Positions 18,928 to 27,300 of a DNA stretch of 62,759 bases are shown one piece after another. The notes under the pieces were generated by a model that was not told the origin of the DNA, did not search any database, and saw only the letters and a program-made list of their open reading frames with translations. Source of the DNA: a bacterium (GTDB lineage: Bacteria > AUK180); NCBI GenBank assembly GCA_023133295.1, contig JAGLWT010000147.1, positions 1 through 62,759 on the forward strand, in the 5' to 3' direction. Numbering within the stretch: the first letter of the stretch is position 1; the number at the start of each line of letters is the position of its first letter. The translations under genes were made by a program, and so were the position numbers.

Positions 18928-19228
18928 TTTTTAGCTTCTTAAGAATATTCCCCTTTCTCTCTTCAAATCTGAACATCAATTGATCATGAAGGGCTTCCGC
19001 CTCCTCATTTCTGTATATGCGGATCTCTTCGATCGCCTTCTTGATATCCGCTTCAAGCTCGGCTTTCAATTTGTCGTAATTCTTTCTGTATTTGACCTGC
19101 AGTTTCTCATATGTTTTAATAAGTTCCAGCTCAGTTGATGAATACTCTTTTTTGAATTCCCCTTCAAAGGCCTTCAACTCTTTATTAATGGCGTGAAATT
19201 TTTCAATGAATGTTTTATCCTTCTTCAT
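18914..19228 (-). CDS. V/A-type ATPase peripheral-stalk (H/G-like) coiled-coil subunit
   Basis: 104-aa, highly charged, almost uninterrupted coiled coil with a heptad pattern (ELIKTYEKLQVKYRKNYDKL). V/A-ATPase clusters usually start with such a G/H stalk subunit that pairs with E. Sequence alone does not prove it; position at the head of the subunit genes makes it likely. Overlaps the C gene by 14 bp and the small membrane ORF upstream by 14 bp. Confidence 0.65.
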   Translation of the reverse strand: MKKDKTFIEKFHAINKELKAFEGEFKKEYSSTELELIKTYEKLQVKYRKNYDKLKAELEADIKKAIEEIRIYRNEEAEALHDQLMFRFEERKGNILKKLKNELL

Positions 19229-19355
19229 TTTCTTCGCCTTCTTTGTCTTTCTTTTTGAATAATTCCTTCAGAATGAAGTAGAGCAGCAGGAGCAATACCC
19301 CTACTTTTAAAATGGAAAAGATCGCGAATAATATAAAATTGATCACCTCAACCAT
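19215..19355 (-). CDS. Small membrane protein heading the V-ATPase cluster
   Basis: A 46-codon ORF between dgkA and the H-like subunit. It begins MVEVINFILFAIFSILKVGV, continues as one hydrophobic helix to about residue 29, then a charged tail KELFKKKDKEGEENEEG. GGAG lies eight bases before its ATG. It overlaps dgkA by 8 bp and the H-like gene by 14 bp, so translation is probably coupled. A role as a stalk anchor or assembly factor is a guess from context. Confidence 0.65.
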   Translation of the reverse strand: MVEVINFILFAIFSILKVGVLLLLLYFILKELFKKKDKEGEENEEG

Positions 19356-19710
19356 TTATCAGCTCCAATATAGGGGGAAGAAAAAATAATACCCCTACCA
19401 AAACGGCAGTAAGAGATACGAGCAGCACCGCTCCGGCAGAGATATCCAATGCCAGTCTTATTATATCACTTTTTTCGCCCTTTGAAACAAAACGCACCAA
19501 AGTTTCCACAGAATCATTGAAAAGTTCAGCCGACAGAACGCCGCCGACCAGAATGATCACGATAACTATCCTCTCTATGGGCAATTTCAAAAATATAGAC
19601 AGTGTTATCGCGCATATCCCACAGATGATGTGGAAAAGGTAGGTTCTCGGTTCCCGTATAACCCTCGTGAGCCCCCTGAAAGCATTTCGGAATTTGAGGT
19701 AAATTCGCAT
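19348..19710 (-). CDS. dgkA: Diacylglycerol/undecaprenol kinase
   Basis: Three-helix membrane kinase, 120 aa. The signature reads AELFNDSVETLVRFVSKGE and then LDISAGAVLL, matching the DgkA/undecaprenol kinase active-site pattern ExxNxxxE...KDxxAGAV with some substitutions. N-terminal GLTRVIREPRTYLFHIICG fits too. Phosphorylates lipid alcohols at the inner membrane. It is the first gene of the run leading into the V-ATPase subunits. Confidence 0.88.
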   Translation of the reverse strand: MRIYLKFRNAFRGLTRVIREPRTYLFHIICGICAITLSIFLKLPIERIVIVIILVGGVLSAELFNDSVETLVRFVSKGEKSDIIRLALDISAGAVLLVSLTAVLVGVLFFLPPILELING

Positions 19711-19719
19711 TATTGATCA

Positions 19720-19761
19720 TATCATATTTCTTTTGAATTCTCAAAATATTTTGCCGTCATT
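19720..19761. repeat. 42-bp exact direct repeat, copy 1
   Basis: Identical to 20032-20073. It lies in the dgkA upstream region and contains the inverted repeat TTTTGAATTCTCAAAA. The two copies bracket a block made entirely of other repeats. Confidence 0.9.
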
Positions 19762-20031
19762 CTGAATGTCATCCTGAGCTTTTCGGCGAAGGATCCATCT
19801 TTCTCATTCTACATTATTTACTACTTTTCTGCACCTACAACCCTATCACCTTATCACCCTATCACCTCTTCCTTCTTTGCGTAGCACTTCATCGTTAGCA
19901 GGTGTCAAGCGAAGCACCTCCGGAGGAGGTGCACAGTGAATAAAATCAAATATCAATTTCTCTCTTTCGCTCTACACTGGTTCACTGGATCCACTTGTCC
20001 TTGGGGCACTGGGGTGAACTTGTGAACCCCT

Positions 20032-20073
20032 TATCATATTTCTTTTGAATTCTCAAAATATTTTGCCGTCATT
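20032..20073. repeat. 42-bp exact direct repeat, copy 2
   Basis: Second copy of 19720-19761; after it the sequence diverges into a GGATYC...ATGACA-type hairpin (20070-20096). Confidence 0.9.
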
Positions 20074-20852
20074 ATCGGGCGCGACCCGATAATCCATCTT
20101 GTATTTACTTCTTGTGTTTTCCACTTTACACTTCACACTTCAGACTTCACACTTCGTTCGCCCCGCGAACGATCGTGTCATCCTGAGGCATCGCCGAAGG
20201 ATCCATCCCTTATTTGGATTCTTCAGTCGTCTTAAACTCCTTCAGAATGACAAAAGGCAACTTGTATGATGATGTTTTCGTAAAGGCTTTATCAGCCCTT
20301 AATGTAATTGCGATTACCTTCTCTGATAACGCCGAATTACAGCAAATTGTATCAACTCAAACGGAGAAGAACCTCAATTGTCCATTGTCAATTCTATTCT
20401 GTCATCCTGAGCTTTTCGGCGAAGGATCCATCTGGGATTTTCTTCCTGTGTTTTTCCTCACTATTCATTTTTCACTATTCACTATTCATTGTATTCTGTC
20501 ATTCCCGCGAAAGCGGGGAATCCATCTGATATCTGTTTCCTGCGCTTTCCCTATTTTTCACTTTTCACTATCCCTGTCATGCAGAGCCACAGGCGTGGCA
20601 TCCAGGCTTTCTTTCATTCTTCATTCTCCATTTCCCCATTCTTCATTCTTCATTCTTCATTCTTCACTATTCACTATTCACTATTCACTGTATTCCGTCA
20701 TCCTGAACCCTTTACGGGTGAAGGATCCATCTCCTATGGAGTTTACCCCGCACTTTTACATGGTGCGGGGTCATTCCCGTGAAAGCAGGGAATCCATCCC
20801 CATTCCCTTTTCTCCACTTCGTACTTCGCACCTCGTACCCTCGTACTTCTGC

Positions 20853-20993
20853 TACACTTCTGGCCCCATTATTCTGGAATTTTTTGAATTGAGCGATTCT
20901 TTGTTTTTTCCGTGTATATCATTATTTACAGGTAAATATCGGCGTGAATTATGCCAACTATGCCAACCACCGTCCCCATATCTGGTTTCGACA
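20853..20993 (-). repeat. GGGGCCAGAAGTG / GGGGACGGTGG module, copy 1
   Basis: Runs from CACTTCTGGCCCCATTATT to TGCCAACCACCGTCCCC as read on the plus strand. Ends match the copies at 39205-39327 and 39597-39717 (opposite orientation) almost perfectly, while the central 60 bp differ but keep the same length. Confidence 0.8.
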
Positions 20994-21239
20994 TCGCCGA
21001 AAGGAAAGGGAGATACGAGAAAGAGGAGATGAGAATAAGGGAGATAGGGACGGGAAATACGAGAAAGAAGAGGAGGAGAAAAGAATTCCCATACGGAGAT
21101 GCATTCCGCACATTATTTACCACTTACCATTAAAATAAGTCTTTTAAATCATTTGTTGCCATGTTTCTAAGACAATTATTGAATTTTCAATATTCTATAT
21201 TTTGCCCAATAAATGTCCTTTATGTCCGAAAAATGTCCT

Positions 21240-21554
21240 TTAGATAATTTCATACTTTCTACCTTTTTTATTGCCAATCTCTTTGAAAATACCTCTTTTT
21301 ACTAATTCCTGTAAATCTCTGTAAAGAGTTTTCTGTGAAACAGTAGTAATTAATGATCTATATGTTGATAAAGTTATAACATTTTTCTGTTTGGCAAATA
21401 ACACTATTTCAATTTGGCGTTCGTTTAAACTCATCTTTCTTAAGTTTTCTTCGTTATAAATGTCTTTATAAAAATAAACAGAGAAACCACCGAATTCCTC
21501 TTTATATTCTGGTTCCGGTAATCCGGCCTTTTTACATTCACTGCATTCTGTCAT
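21240..21554 (-). pseudogene. C-terminal fragment of a COG2865-type transcriptional regulator
   Basis: 104 residues matching only the tail of the large AlbA_2/HATPase regulators (RecG-like, COG2865): CKKAGLPEPEYKEEFGGFSV followed by a winged-helix segment LNERQIEIVLFAKQ and TLYRDLQELVKRGIFKEIG. Intact family members are about 450-500 aa. Upstream of the fragment the reading frame runs straight into a GGATYC...ATGACA-type repeat (about 21550-21602), so about 80 per cent of the gene has been lost at a repeat boundary. It marks the left edge of the AT-rich island. Confidence 0.8.
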
Positions 21555-21718
21555 CCCTTCGATTCACTCAGGGCAGGCTCTGAGCATCGCGAAGGATCCA
21601 TCTTTATTTCCTTCTCTCCACCTTTTAACCGTTCAACTTTTCAACCTTTTAACGATCTTCTCCACCTCGCACTTCCAAAGAGGTGCTGGACTATCGTCCT
21701 CGAGGTTCTTCCAGTATA

Positions 21719-22252
21719 TCATTTCCTTTTTATATTTTTGGACAGAAGGTGATATTTTACGAGAATCGGGTATTGCAATAATATGATCAGAACAGGAAAT
21801 ATATTAAAACAACATAAGGTAGACAGCCCTACTAATCCAAGGAAGACAACTTCTGTCAGTATAACGACGCGCAGAAAAATCCTTTTGGTATTTTTAAAAT
21901 AGAAATATAGATATGCGTTCAGCACCATCAATAATACTGAATTGATCAAAATAATCATTTTTGAAAAAGGATTGAATCCCTGAAGCAAAGCTATTCTTGA
22001 AAATATCTCCACAAAGGCAAGAATACTTACAAGGTAGCTAATTAATAACAGCTTAAGATGATGTCCGTTGCCTCCAAATCTGTTTATCAGGAAAGGGATC
22101 CCTACGATTTCAAGCAGAATTATGTAAAACGCGAATATGGGATAAATTACTATTGAAACTAAATTTTGAAAAAACATGAAGAGCACAAGTAAGAATATAC
22201 TTATCAGGATTAATATTGAAAAGGGGTTGATAAGATAATTTCTCTTTTTCAC
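21719..22252 (-). CDS. Unknown multi-TM membrane protein
   Basis: 177 aa with about five hydrophobic segments (first at residues 12-28, last VLIILLQYPILVKYHLL). I do not recognise the family. It starts two bases before the end of the neighbouring 265-aa gene, so the two are likely co-translated and may act together at the membrane. AT-rich like the rest of the island. Confidence 0.6.
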   Translation of the reverse strand: MKKRNYLINPFSILILISIFLLVLFMFFQNLVSIVIYPIFAFYIILLEIVGIPFLINRFGGNGHHLKLLLISYLVSILAFVEIFSRIALLQGFNPFSKMIILINSVLLMVLNAYLYFYFKNTKRIFLRVVILTEVVFLGLVGLSTLCCFNIFPVLIILLQYPILVKYHLLSKNIKRK

Positions 22253-22253
22253 T

Positions 22254-23051
22254 TTACGATGTATCTGGGATCCTCCCCTTTATAATGATGGATTTTGACT
22301 TATTCCATTCATCCAATGCGATTTCATATGCTTTAGTAATGTCTTCATCCTCAATACTAGTATCCCTAATAATATCTATCATTCTTGCACCAAGCCAGTC
22401 GTTTTTCATGTCCATTTCTCTCACATATTCGTAATCACTCATGCCTTTCAGTTCAGATATCCGGGAGCCGATTAGTAACGGATCATTCCAACACCAACCA
22501 CTGGCTGACGCTATATATGAGGCACGGAAAGCTCCAAGTGCCATAGAACTGAATTTCTTCATTTTAAAGGAGGTAAGCGAATCAAAAAGACTTCTCTTAG
22601 TCTTAGAGCTGAAATGTGCAGTAACCCCCTGAAAACCCTGATTAGATTGCCAATTCTCGGTTTTCCACATGAATTCCATCGTCAGAGCCAATGCACTTTC
22701 TTCAGAAATATTCTTGATACAAATATTGTACGATCTCAAAGTTCCTCTCCAGAACTGACTGGCAATTACCTTCTTTTCCACGCCGATACTCTTTAGTTCA
22801 GAGAACAATTTGTATATTCTAATCGCTTCAATTACATGTGCTATATTGTTAAGTTCCTCTCCTTGATCATCAGCGAATTCCCGAATTCTTATTTCTAAAT
22901 TCTGATGATCGGGATTTTTCAAAATGGTTGTCATATCTGCAGCTGGAATGCGCAAATAATTCCCTTGATAGATTATAAGGATTAGAAGAAAAATACAGAT
23001 TATCAGCGGGGAAATATACTTCGGATTCAGGATTTTTTTAATGTCACTCAT
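22254..23051 (-). CDS. Unknown protein with N-terminal membrane anchor
   Basis: 265 aa. One transmembrane helix (about residues 13-29, PLIICIFLLILIIYQG) is followed by a soluble, mixed helical domain of about 230 residues with a Gly/Ser/Trp segment SYIASASGWCWNDPLL-like (ASYIASASGWCWNDPLL). The soluble part would face outside. No family recognised. Paired with the 177-aa membrane protein downstream. Confidence 0.6.
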   Translation of the reverse strand: MSDIKKILNPKYISPLIICIFLLILIIYQGNYLRIPAADMTTILKNPDHQNLEIRIREFADDQGEELNNIAHVIEAIRIYKLFSELKSIGVEKKVIASQFWRGTLRSYNICIKNISEESALALTMEFMWKTENWQSNQGFQGVTAHFSSKTKRSLFDSLTSFKMKKFSSMALGAFRASYIASASGWCWNDPLLIGSRISELKGMSDYEYVREMDMKNDWLGARMIDIIRDTSIEDEDITKAYEIALDEWNKSKSIIIKGRIPDTS

Positions 23052-23439
23052 TTGAATAATCTACAAATATCTAAATAACAAATTTGTGTGTACATAGAGA
23101 ATCGAAATAAATGCCTTCGCATTTTACTACCCCTTCGCTTGCATTATATATCATTTCCTGATAATTAGCAAAATACTTCCATAAAATCACACATATATAA
23201 TACCTTCTGATTTATATAGAGTGAGGATAAGATTGATCTGTTAAATCGTGTCCGAACAATCGAATTGTTCCGAAATAGGATAAATTTTGCTTACATAGAA
23301 GATATGATACCCTATTTTGCAGTTCCTTATCCATTGCAAAGCGTCATTTTGCAACAAATGCAATTCATCCAGCACTTTTACTATGGTGCTGTGGTTTATC
23401 CCGCACCTTTCCGACGGTGCTGGACTATCGTCCCCGAAT
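23052..23439. other. Gene-free gap with two GCAC/GGTGC hairpins
   Basis: 388 bp without a credible ORF. It has a palindrome GAACAAT-cga-ATTGTTC at about 23255-23271 and two adjacent hairpins at 23372-23389 and 23403-23420. The second hairpin is followed by TGGACTATCGTCCCCGA, also found after the similar hairpin at 21669-21686. Confidence 0.6.
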
Positions 23440-24591
23440 TTACTTCTTATTTATGCTCATTCTTCTAGGATTAATAATGAAATAACCGCCAGTAATTCTT
23501 ATCCATTCATTAATTGCATATATCATTTCTTGAATTACTTTTGCAACATATGGAATATTTTCTTCTCTTATCTTGTATATCATTGTCAATTTCTCTAGAT
23601 TATTGGCTGAAAATGTTCCTCCTTCCTTGACGATTCCCATATTTTCATCAATTCCTTCCAATAAAATATAGCTGTCGGGTGGATTATCTGAGTTCATTTT
23701 ATGTGCTTCAATAGCAGTATATTTCTTTGACGGATGAGTTTCTTCAAATACTTTTACTGAATGAAATATTTTCCAAATTTTACTTAAAATCATAATAATG
23801 ATAGCTAAAATATCTTTTTGTTCATTATTAAAAAAGTGCATTTCTAATGGATCTCCAAAGAATTCTTTAAATTCAGAAATATTCTTATCTTGATTTTTAT
23901 ATAATTGAAATCCTAAACATTGATGACCTTCAAGTTCTGTCTGGATTCCTGATAAATCTAGGCTTAAAAACCTAGTATAGTTCAATCGTCTCAAATTATC
24001 AGTATCTGTAAAATATATTATTTTCAATATATCGAATATTATTGCTTGCAATTCTAGATCAATTTCAAATTTTTTGTTATAGAAATATTTTTTCCTACTC
24101 AAATTATCATCAATAATCTTCTGAATAGCCTTTTCAAATTTATATGTCAATCCTTGCTTTGCATATGCTTTATCTTTTTCTACACTATAAACAATAGGTT
24201 TTCTGTGGCGGAGATCAAATGGTAAATCCTCTATTTTTCCTGAGTCACAATTGAAAACGGATAGAATATTCTTCCATCCAATAATATTCGATGCATAACC
24301 CAATTCAATCAGCACATTTGGGTTGGGAGTTTTTCGAAAGCGGGATCCTTTGTTTATTATTGAAATATCTGCTACGAATACATCACAATTATTAATTTTG
24401 GTGAAAATACTATCAACAATGTTTGGGGTACCACTTTCATCACGGCTATCACTTTCAACAATGTATTCAGAAATATTGCTGTTGTTTTTATAAACTCTTT
24501 TTAAAGCCTTTTCTAGACAGTTTTCGATGAAGCCCCTATTAGTGTTATTTGGTAAATCTGATTGCCATGAGTAAAATACTGTTAATTTCAT
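23440..24591 (-). CDS. TIR-like (nucleotide-binding fold) defence effector
   Basis: 383 aa. The first 130 residues start LTVFYSWQSDLPNNTNRGFI and contain CDVFVADISIINKG and PNPNVLIELGYASNIIGW, the pattern of TIR-like/deoxyribosyltransferase-fold domains; the Glu of NVLIELGYA sits where TIR NADases have their catalytic Glu. The remaining 250 residues are helical and unrecognised, possibly a sensor domain. A role as an NAD-consuming or nucleotide-handling abortive-infection effector is inferred from motif and island context. GAGG precedes the ATG by seven bases. A short leader ORF lies 59 bp upstream. Confidence 0.6.
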   Translation of the reverse strand: MKLTVFYSWQSDLPNNTNRGFIENCLEKALKRVYKNNSNISEYIVESDSRDESGTPNIVDSIFTKINNCDVFVADISIINKGSRFRKTPNPNVLIELGYASNIIGWKNILSVFNCDSGKIEDLPFDLRHRKPIVYSVEKDKAYAKQGLTYKFEKAIQKIIDDNLSRKKYFYNKKFEIDLELQAIIFDILKIIYFTDTDNLRRLNYTRFLSLDLSGIQTELEGHQCLGFQLYKNQDKNISEFKEFFGDPLEMHFFNNEQKDILAIIIMILSKIWKIFHSVKVFEETHPSKKYTAIEAHKMNSDNPPDSYILLEGIDENMGIVKEGGTFSANNLEKLTMIYKIREENIPYVAKVIQEMIYAINEWIRITGGYFIINPRRMSINKK

Positions 24592-24650
24592 AGCAGTACC
24601 TCAAAATACATATAGACCTGTGATCCCGTCATAATTATCTCCCATTTCTT

Positions 24651-24767
24651 CTACCTATTACTGACACTCTCCAAAATACTCCTGAATTCGCTTCTGAATT
24701 GATCAAGTTCATCTTTGATATTTTGGATAATACTTCCGATCTTTGACTCCTTATATCTCCTGGGCAT
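24651..24767 (-). CDS. Short coiled-coil leader ORF (copy A)
   Basis: 38-codon ORF starting MPRRYKES with core NIKDELDQFRSEFRSILESV. The core matches the ORF at 30437-30571 (NINDELDQFKDELNKIFENI) in protein and about 70 per cent in DNA. It lies just upstream of the TIR-like gene. The ribosome-binding site is weak, so expression is uncertain; the homology between copies is what supports it. Confidence 0.5.
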   Translation of the reverse strand: MPRRYKESKIGSIIQNIKDELDQFRSEFRSILESVSNR

Positions 24768-24847
24768 CAGCACTTACACCTATTTAGCAACAACCGTCCC
24801 CGAGTTTCGCCGTCCTCGATTTTCCACTGTACCCTATCCTTCTAATT

Positions 24848-25477
24848 TTATGAAAAGATTTTCGTTAGGATAAATGTAATAATTGCTGCCAAAGTCGACG
24901 TTATTATGCCAACAACTATTAAATCCTTATTCTTCTTCCAGAAATTAGGTTTGTTCTTCCTTTTAATAGCGTAGATTTTGACTTTACCATTTCCAAGAGA
25001 GAGTATTGACTTAACAACGCTAAATCCCAGTAGTAGCAACACCATAAATACAGCGATATTCATGTACTTCGAAAAATAGCTTTTATCGACTGTTACTATC
25101 TTAATAATAAAAATAAGCCCTAATGCAAAACCAATTTCAAGTACTTCTTTTACCATAGATGGAGATTTGATTTTGGTGAAACACTTTCTTATTGTTGAGA
25201 AAAGCCCTTGTACAATAATTGTATCTTCAGTTGAAAATAACCACACTTTGTCCTTATCAATATCTATACTAGTATAAGGTTCTCTAGTCGTTATTTTAAT
25301 CTCTTGCATATTATCAAACTCATCAAGCTCATTTCGGTCGTCGAGCAGATTGTTATTAATAACTATTTCATATTTAATCCCTTCACCTTCGAAAAGATCA
25401 ATAATATTGTTGATATCATCAAGGTATATCGTCGCTAGTGTGAAGCTTTCACTAAATGATTGTGGAACTTTCTTCAT
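24848..25477 (-). CDS. Unknown membrane protein of the defence island
   Basis: 209 aa. Residues 1-110 are soluble; then come about three hydrophobic helices (GFALGLIFIIKIV, MNIAVFMVLLLLGFSVV, VGIITSTLAAIITFILT). A cytoplasmic sensing domain tethered to a membrane module would fit anti-phage membrane effectors, but no family was recognised. Separate from its neighbours by about 250-340 bp on each side. Confidence 0.55.
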   Translation of the reverse strand: MKKVPQSFSESFTLATIYLDDINNIIDLFEGEGIKYEIVINNNLLDDRNELDEFDNMQEIKITTREPYTSIDIDKDKVWLFSTEDTIIVQGLFSTIRKCFTKIKSPSMVKEVLEIGFALGLIFIIKIVTVDKSYFSKYMNIAVFMVLLLLGFSVVKSILSLGNGKVKIYAIKRKNKPNFWKKNKDLIVVGIITSTLAAIITFILTKIFS

Positions 25478-25816
25478 ATTTCCTCCCTGACATTCTACAT
25501 GATTATAGATAGATTTTCAAATTGAACTAATAACTCCGAGAATTTCAGAGGCATTTTGCAACTTTTGCAACTAGCGGTCCCGAGTTTTCCGAATTGAAAA
25601 AGCAGAAGTATGCCAAGAAACTCAGGGCACTGAAAGCAGTCAAGAGACTGATATGCAAGGATATCTTCAATATATTTTCGGAGATTGAAAAGATCGAATT
25701 ACAAAAGAAAGAAAATGTGGCTTAAATGAGAAAATCAGAAATCAACTTGACAAAATCTATCGTCCCCTGATTTCGCCTGCTAAGCAACTCATGGCAACCT
25801 TCTACTTATCCCTTTT
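25478..25816. other. Gap with a degraded plus-strand coding remnant
   Basis: 339 bp. It contains a GCAACTAGCGGTCCCGAG word related to the ACCGTCCCC repeats, then the remnant at 25588-25725 and, at 25755-25790, another CGTCCCC word. No intact gene. Confidence 0.5.
25588..25725 (+). pseudogene. C-terminal remnant of an unknown gene, possibly a transposase
   Basis: Open frame without a start codon, coding for a basic helical tail (KQKYAKKLRALKAVKRLICK ... FSEIEKIELQKKENVA) and ending in TAA. The ALKAVKRLICKDIF-like stretch is reminiscent of transposase C-termini but this is weak. It sits directly after a repeat word and is the only plus-strand coding-like sequence in the island. Confidence 0.3.
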
Positions 25817-26821
25817 TTAGCTACATTTAGAAAAAAGCAATGTTATTATCCCGCCCACAATTGCTGCTACCAACCACTTCAAATTTTTGTTTAGAAGATT
25901 TTCAACAGAGTAAATGGGATTGACTTTTACCATAACTTCCTTTTCCATAACAGGATAATCTCTTAATGTTTTATTCCCAATTGGGTATTCAATGATACAG
26001 CTAACAGTAAGTGAAAGAAATTGCTTACCCGATTTCAAAGGTATTACATTCCAAAACCATTCAGTATATTCCTTTACCTTTACTATTTGCTCCTCACTAC
26101 TAGATGATTTAATCCTAAAATTGTCTCCGCTCAAACAAACTTTCATAGATGGAGTTATTTTAATTTCTTCTATTTGAGGGCTTCCCAGTCCTTTAAGTCC
26201 ATTTATAAAATCCTCTGTAAGTTTTTTAGTAATACGCACTTCTATTTTTTCTCTTTTTCCTACTTTCATTTCTTTGGAAGGATTAAAAAGAATTTTCCCT
26301 TTTTCTAAATTATTTAACTTCTCTTCTATTAGTTCTCTTCTTCCTACTTTCATTTTTTTGGAAGGATTAAAAAGAATTTTCCTTTTCAACAGTTTTTTCT
26401 GTTTGTAAATATTTTTTTCACTTACTTCACTACTTTCCGCTTCCGTGGATTCTTCCTGCTCTTCTTCTTCATCAAAAATAGCTTCAAATTCATCTGAGGA
26501 CTCTTCATCGGATTCTTCCAATTCCTCAGAAATATCTCCAAAATCATCTAATGTTTCTTCTAAATAGATATCTGATACATCCTCTGATATATATTCTAAT
26601 ATAACTTCTGGATCAACTTCTTCTATTTTATTCTTAGCTTCTTCGGCGGAATTATATAAGCTAAATACACCAGCAATTGTCAATTCTACAATACTCTTCG
26701 TACTCTTAAAGTAATACCCTTTAAATACCCCAGCATTTTTCAATACCTCATATTCTACTTCCATTATGGGTCTTGCAATATACTTTAACCCTACCTGTTG
26801 AATTAATATATGAGTGCTCAT
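25817..26821 (-). CDS. Tail-anchored protein with acidic linker and duplicated MKVG motif
   Basis: 334 aa from the ATG at 26821, which has GGGAGG seven bases upstream; an ATG at 26836 lies on that Shine-Dalgarno and is rejected. N-terminal domain about 95 residues, then a Glu/Asp/Ser-rich linker (about 100-145), then two copies of an ILFNPSKxMKVGxRExIE motif. The second copy leads into a beta-rich domain (SPQIEEIKITPSMKVCLSG ... FWNVIPLKSGKQFLSLTV) and a C-terminal membrane helix (WLVAAIVGGIITLLFS). I have a memory of the beta domain in multidomain bacterial conflict proteins but cannot name it. A decayed leader-ORF copy lies directly upstream. Confidence 0.6.
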   Translation of the reverse strand: MSTHILIQQVGLKYIARPIMEVEYEVLKNAGVFKGYYFKSTKSIVELTIAGVFSLYNSAEEAKNKIEEVDPEVILEYISEDVSDIYLEETLDDFGDISEELEESDEESSDEFEAIFDEEEEQEESTEAESSEVSEKNIYKQKKLLKRKILFNPSKKMKVGRRELIEEKLNNLEKGKILFNPSKEMKVGKREKIEVRITKKLTEDFINGLKGLGSPQIEEIKITPSMKVCLSGDNFRIKSSSSEEQIVKVKEYTEWFWNVIPLKSGKQFLSLTVSCIIEYPIGNKTLRDYPVMEKEVMVKVNPIYSVENLLNKNLKWLVAAIVGGIITLLFSKCS

Positions 26822-26834
26822 ATTTAAACCTCCC

Positions 26835-26888
26835 ATTTCTTCAATTCCGTATCAATATTATCAAATTATATTCAGCTCTTCACTCAAA
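26835..26888 (-). pseudogene. Decayed leader-ORF fragment (copy B)
   Basis: About 50 bp matching the 3' end of the leader ORF at 30437-30571 (GATACGGAATTGAAGAAATG versus GATGTGGAATTGAAGAAATA) with a two-base deletion that breaks the frame. It lies immediately before the tail-anchored protein gene and supplies its ribosome-binding region. Confidence 0.55.
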
Positions 26889-27300
26889 CTCAATCAAATT
26901 CTTCTCAACTTCGGGATATAGTTTGTCAATATCTTTTTGGAAATTAACTACATGTTGAAAAGCGTAATTTTCTATCATCTGATCCACTCCCTATCATCTA
27001 TTGAGAATTACCATATTAGGCAACTCCTTTATCTAAGTATAATTTGTAAAGCATGGAAAAGTCAAGAATAAATCAAAATAATATCATAGAGTGGGTTATT
27101 GAATTTCCACACCTCGCACTTCGTACTCAGCCTACTTAGCTGGTTTGTTGTTCCACCGGGAGACTGGGTCACTGGGAGGCTGGTACACTTACTACTGTTC
27201 CACTTTCGTATTTAAATACGAAAACTCCTAATGGCGAATTTGCAACTACGGCAACAACATCCCCGAATTTCTACGTAAACAACTACTATCCGCATTCTTC
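26837..27300. other. Gap with small ORF, leader remnant and repeat words
   Basis: 464 bp. Right half carries CACCTCGCACTTCGTACTC and CACTGGGAGGCTGG-type repeat words and a CAACAACATCCCCGAATTT word; left half holds the leader fragment and the 32-aa ORF listed separately. No other gene seen. Confidence 0.55.
26880..26978 (-). CDS. Possible 32-aa leader peptide
   Basis: MIENYAFQHVVNFQKDIDKL then YPEVEKNLIEFE and stop. Charged and helical, AGGGAG about 10 bases upstream of the ATG. It overlaps the 3' boundary of the decayed leader copy and resembles the coiled-coil leaders in size and composition only. Low confidence. Confidence 0.3.
   Translation of the reverse strand: MIENYAFQHVVNFQKDIDKLYPEVEKNLIEFE

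Larger units (their letters stand above)
19711..21239. repeat. Repeat-filled intergenic region (1.5 kb)
   Basis: No credible gene. It contains hairpin repeats of the GGATYC...ATGACA type (about 19765-19804, 20070-20096, 20177-20210, 20215-20252, 20398-20432, 20501-20524, 20577-20610, 20697-20733, 20773-20797), heptamer runs of TTCACTN, CACTTCGTAC-type words, a GCAC/GGTGC hairpin at 19914-19932 and a perfect 8-bp stem at 20746-20770. A composite module at 20853-21080 holds the ACCGTCCCC motif and a purine-rich tract. A long plus-strand ORF through it is a product of the repeats. Confidence 0.9.

Noticed and set aside
20214..21032. 272-aa plus-strand ORF
   Set aside because: Built from translated repeats (hairpins, heptamers and ACCGTCCCC module); low-complexity peptide with no start signal.
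25588..25725. Intact transposase
   Set aside because: Only about 45 codons without a start and weak similarity; kept as a low-confidence remnant.
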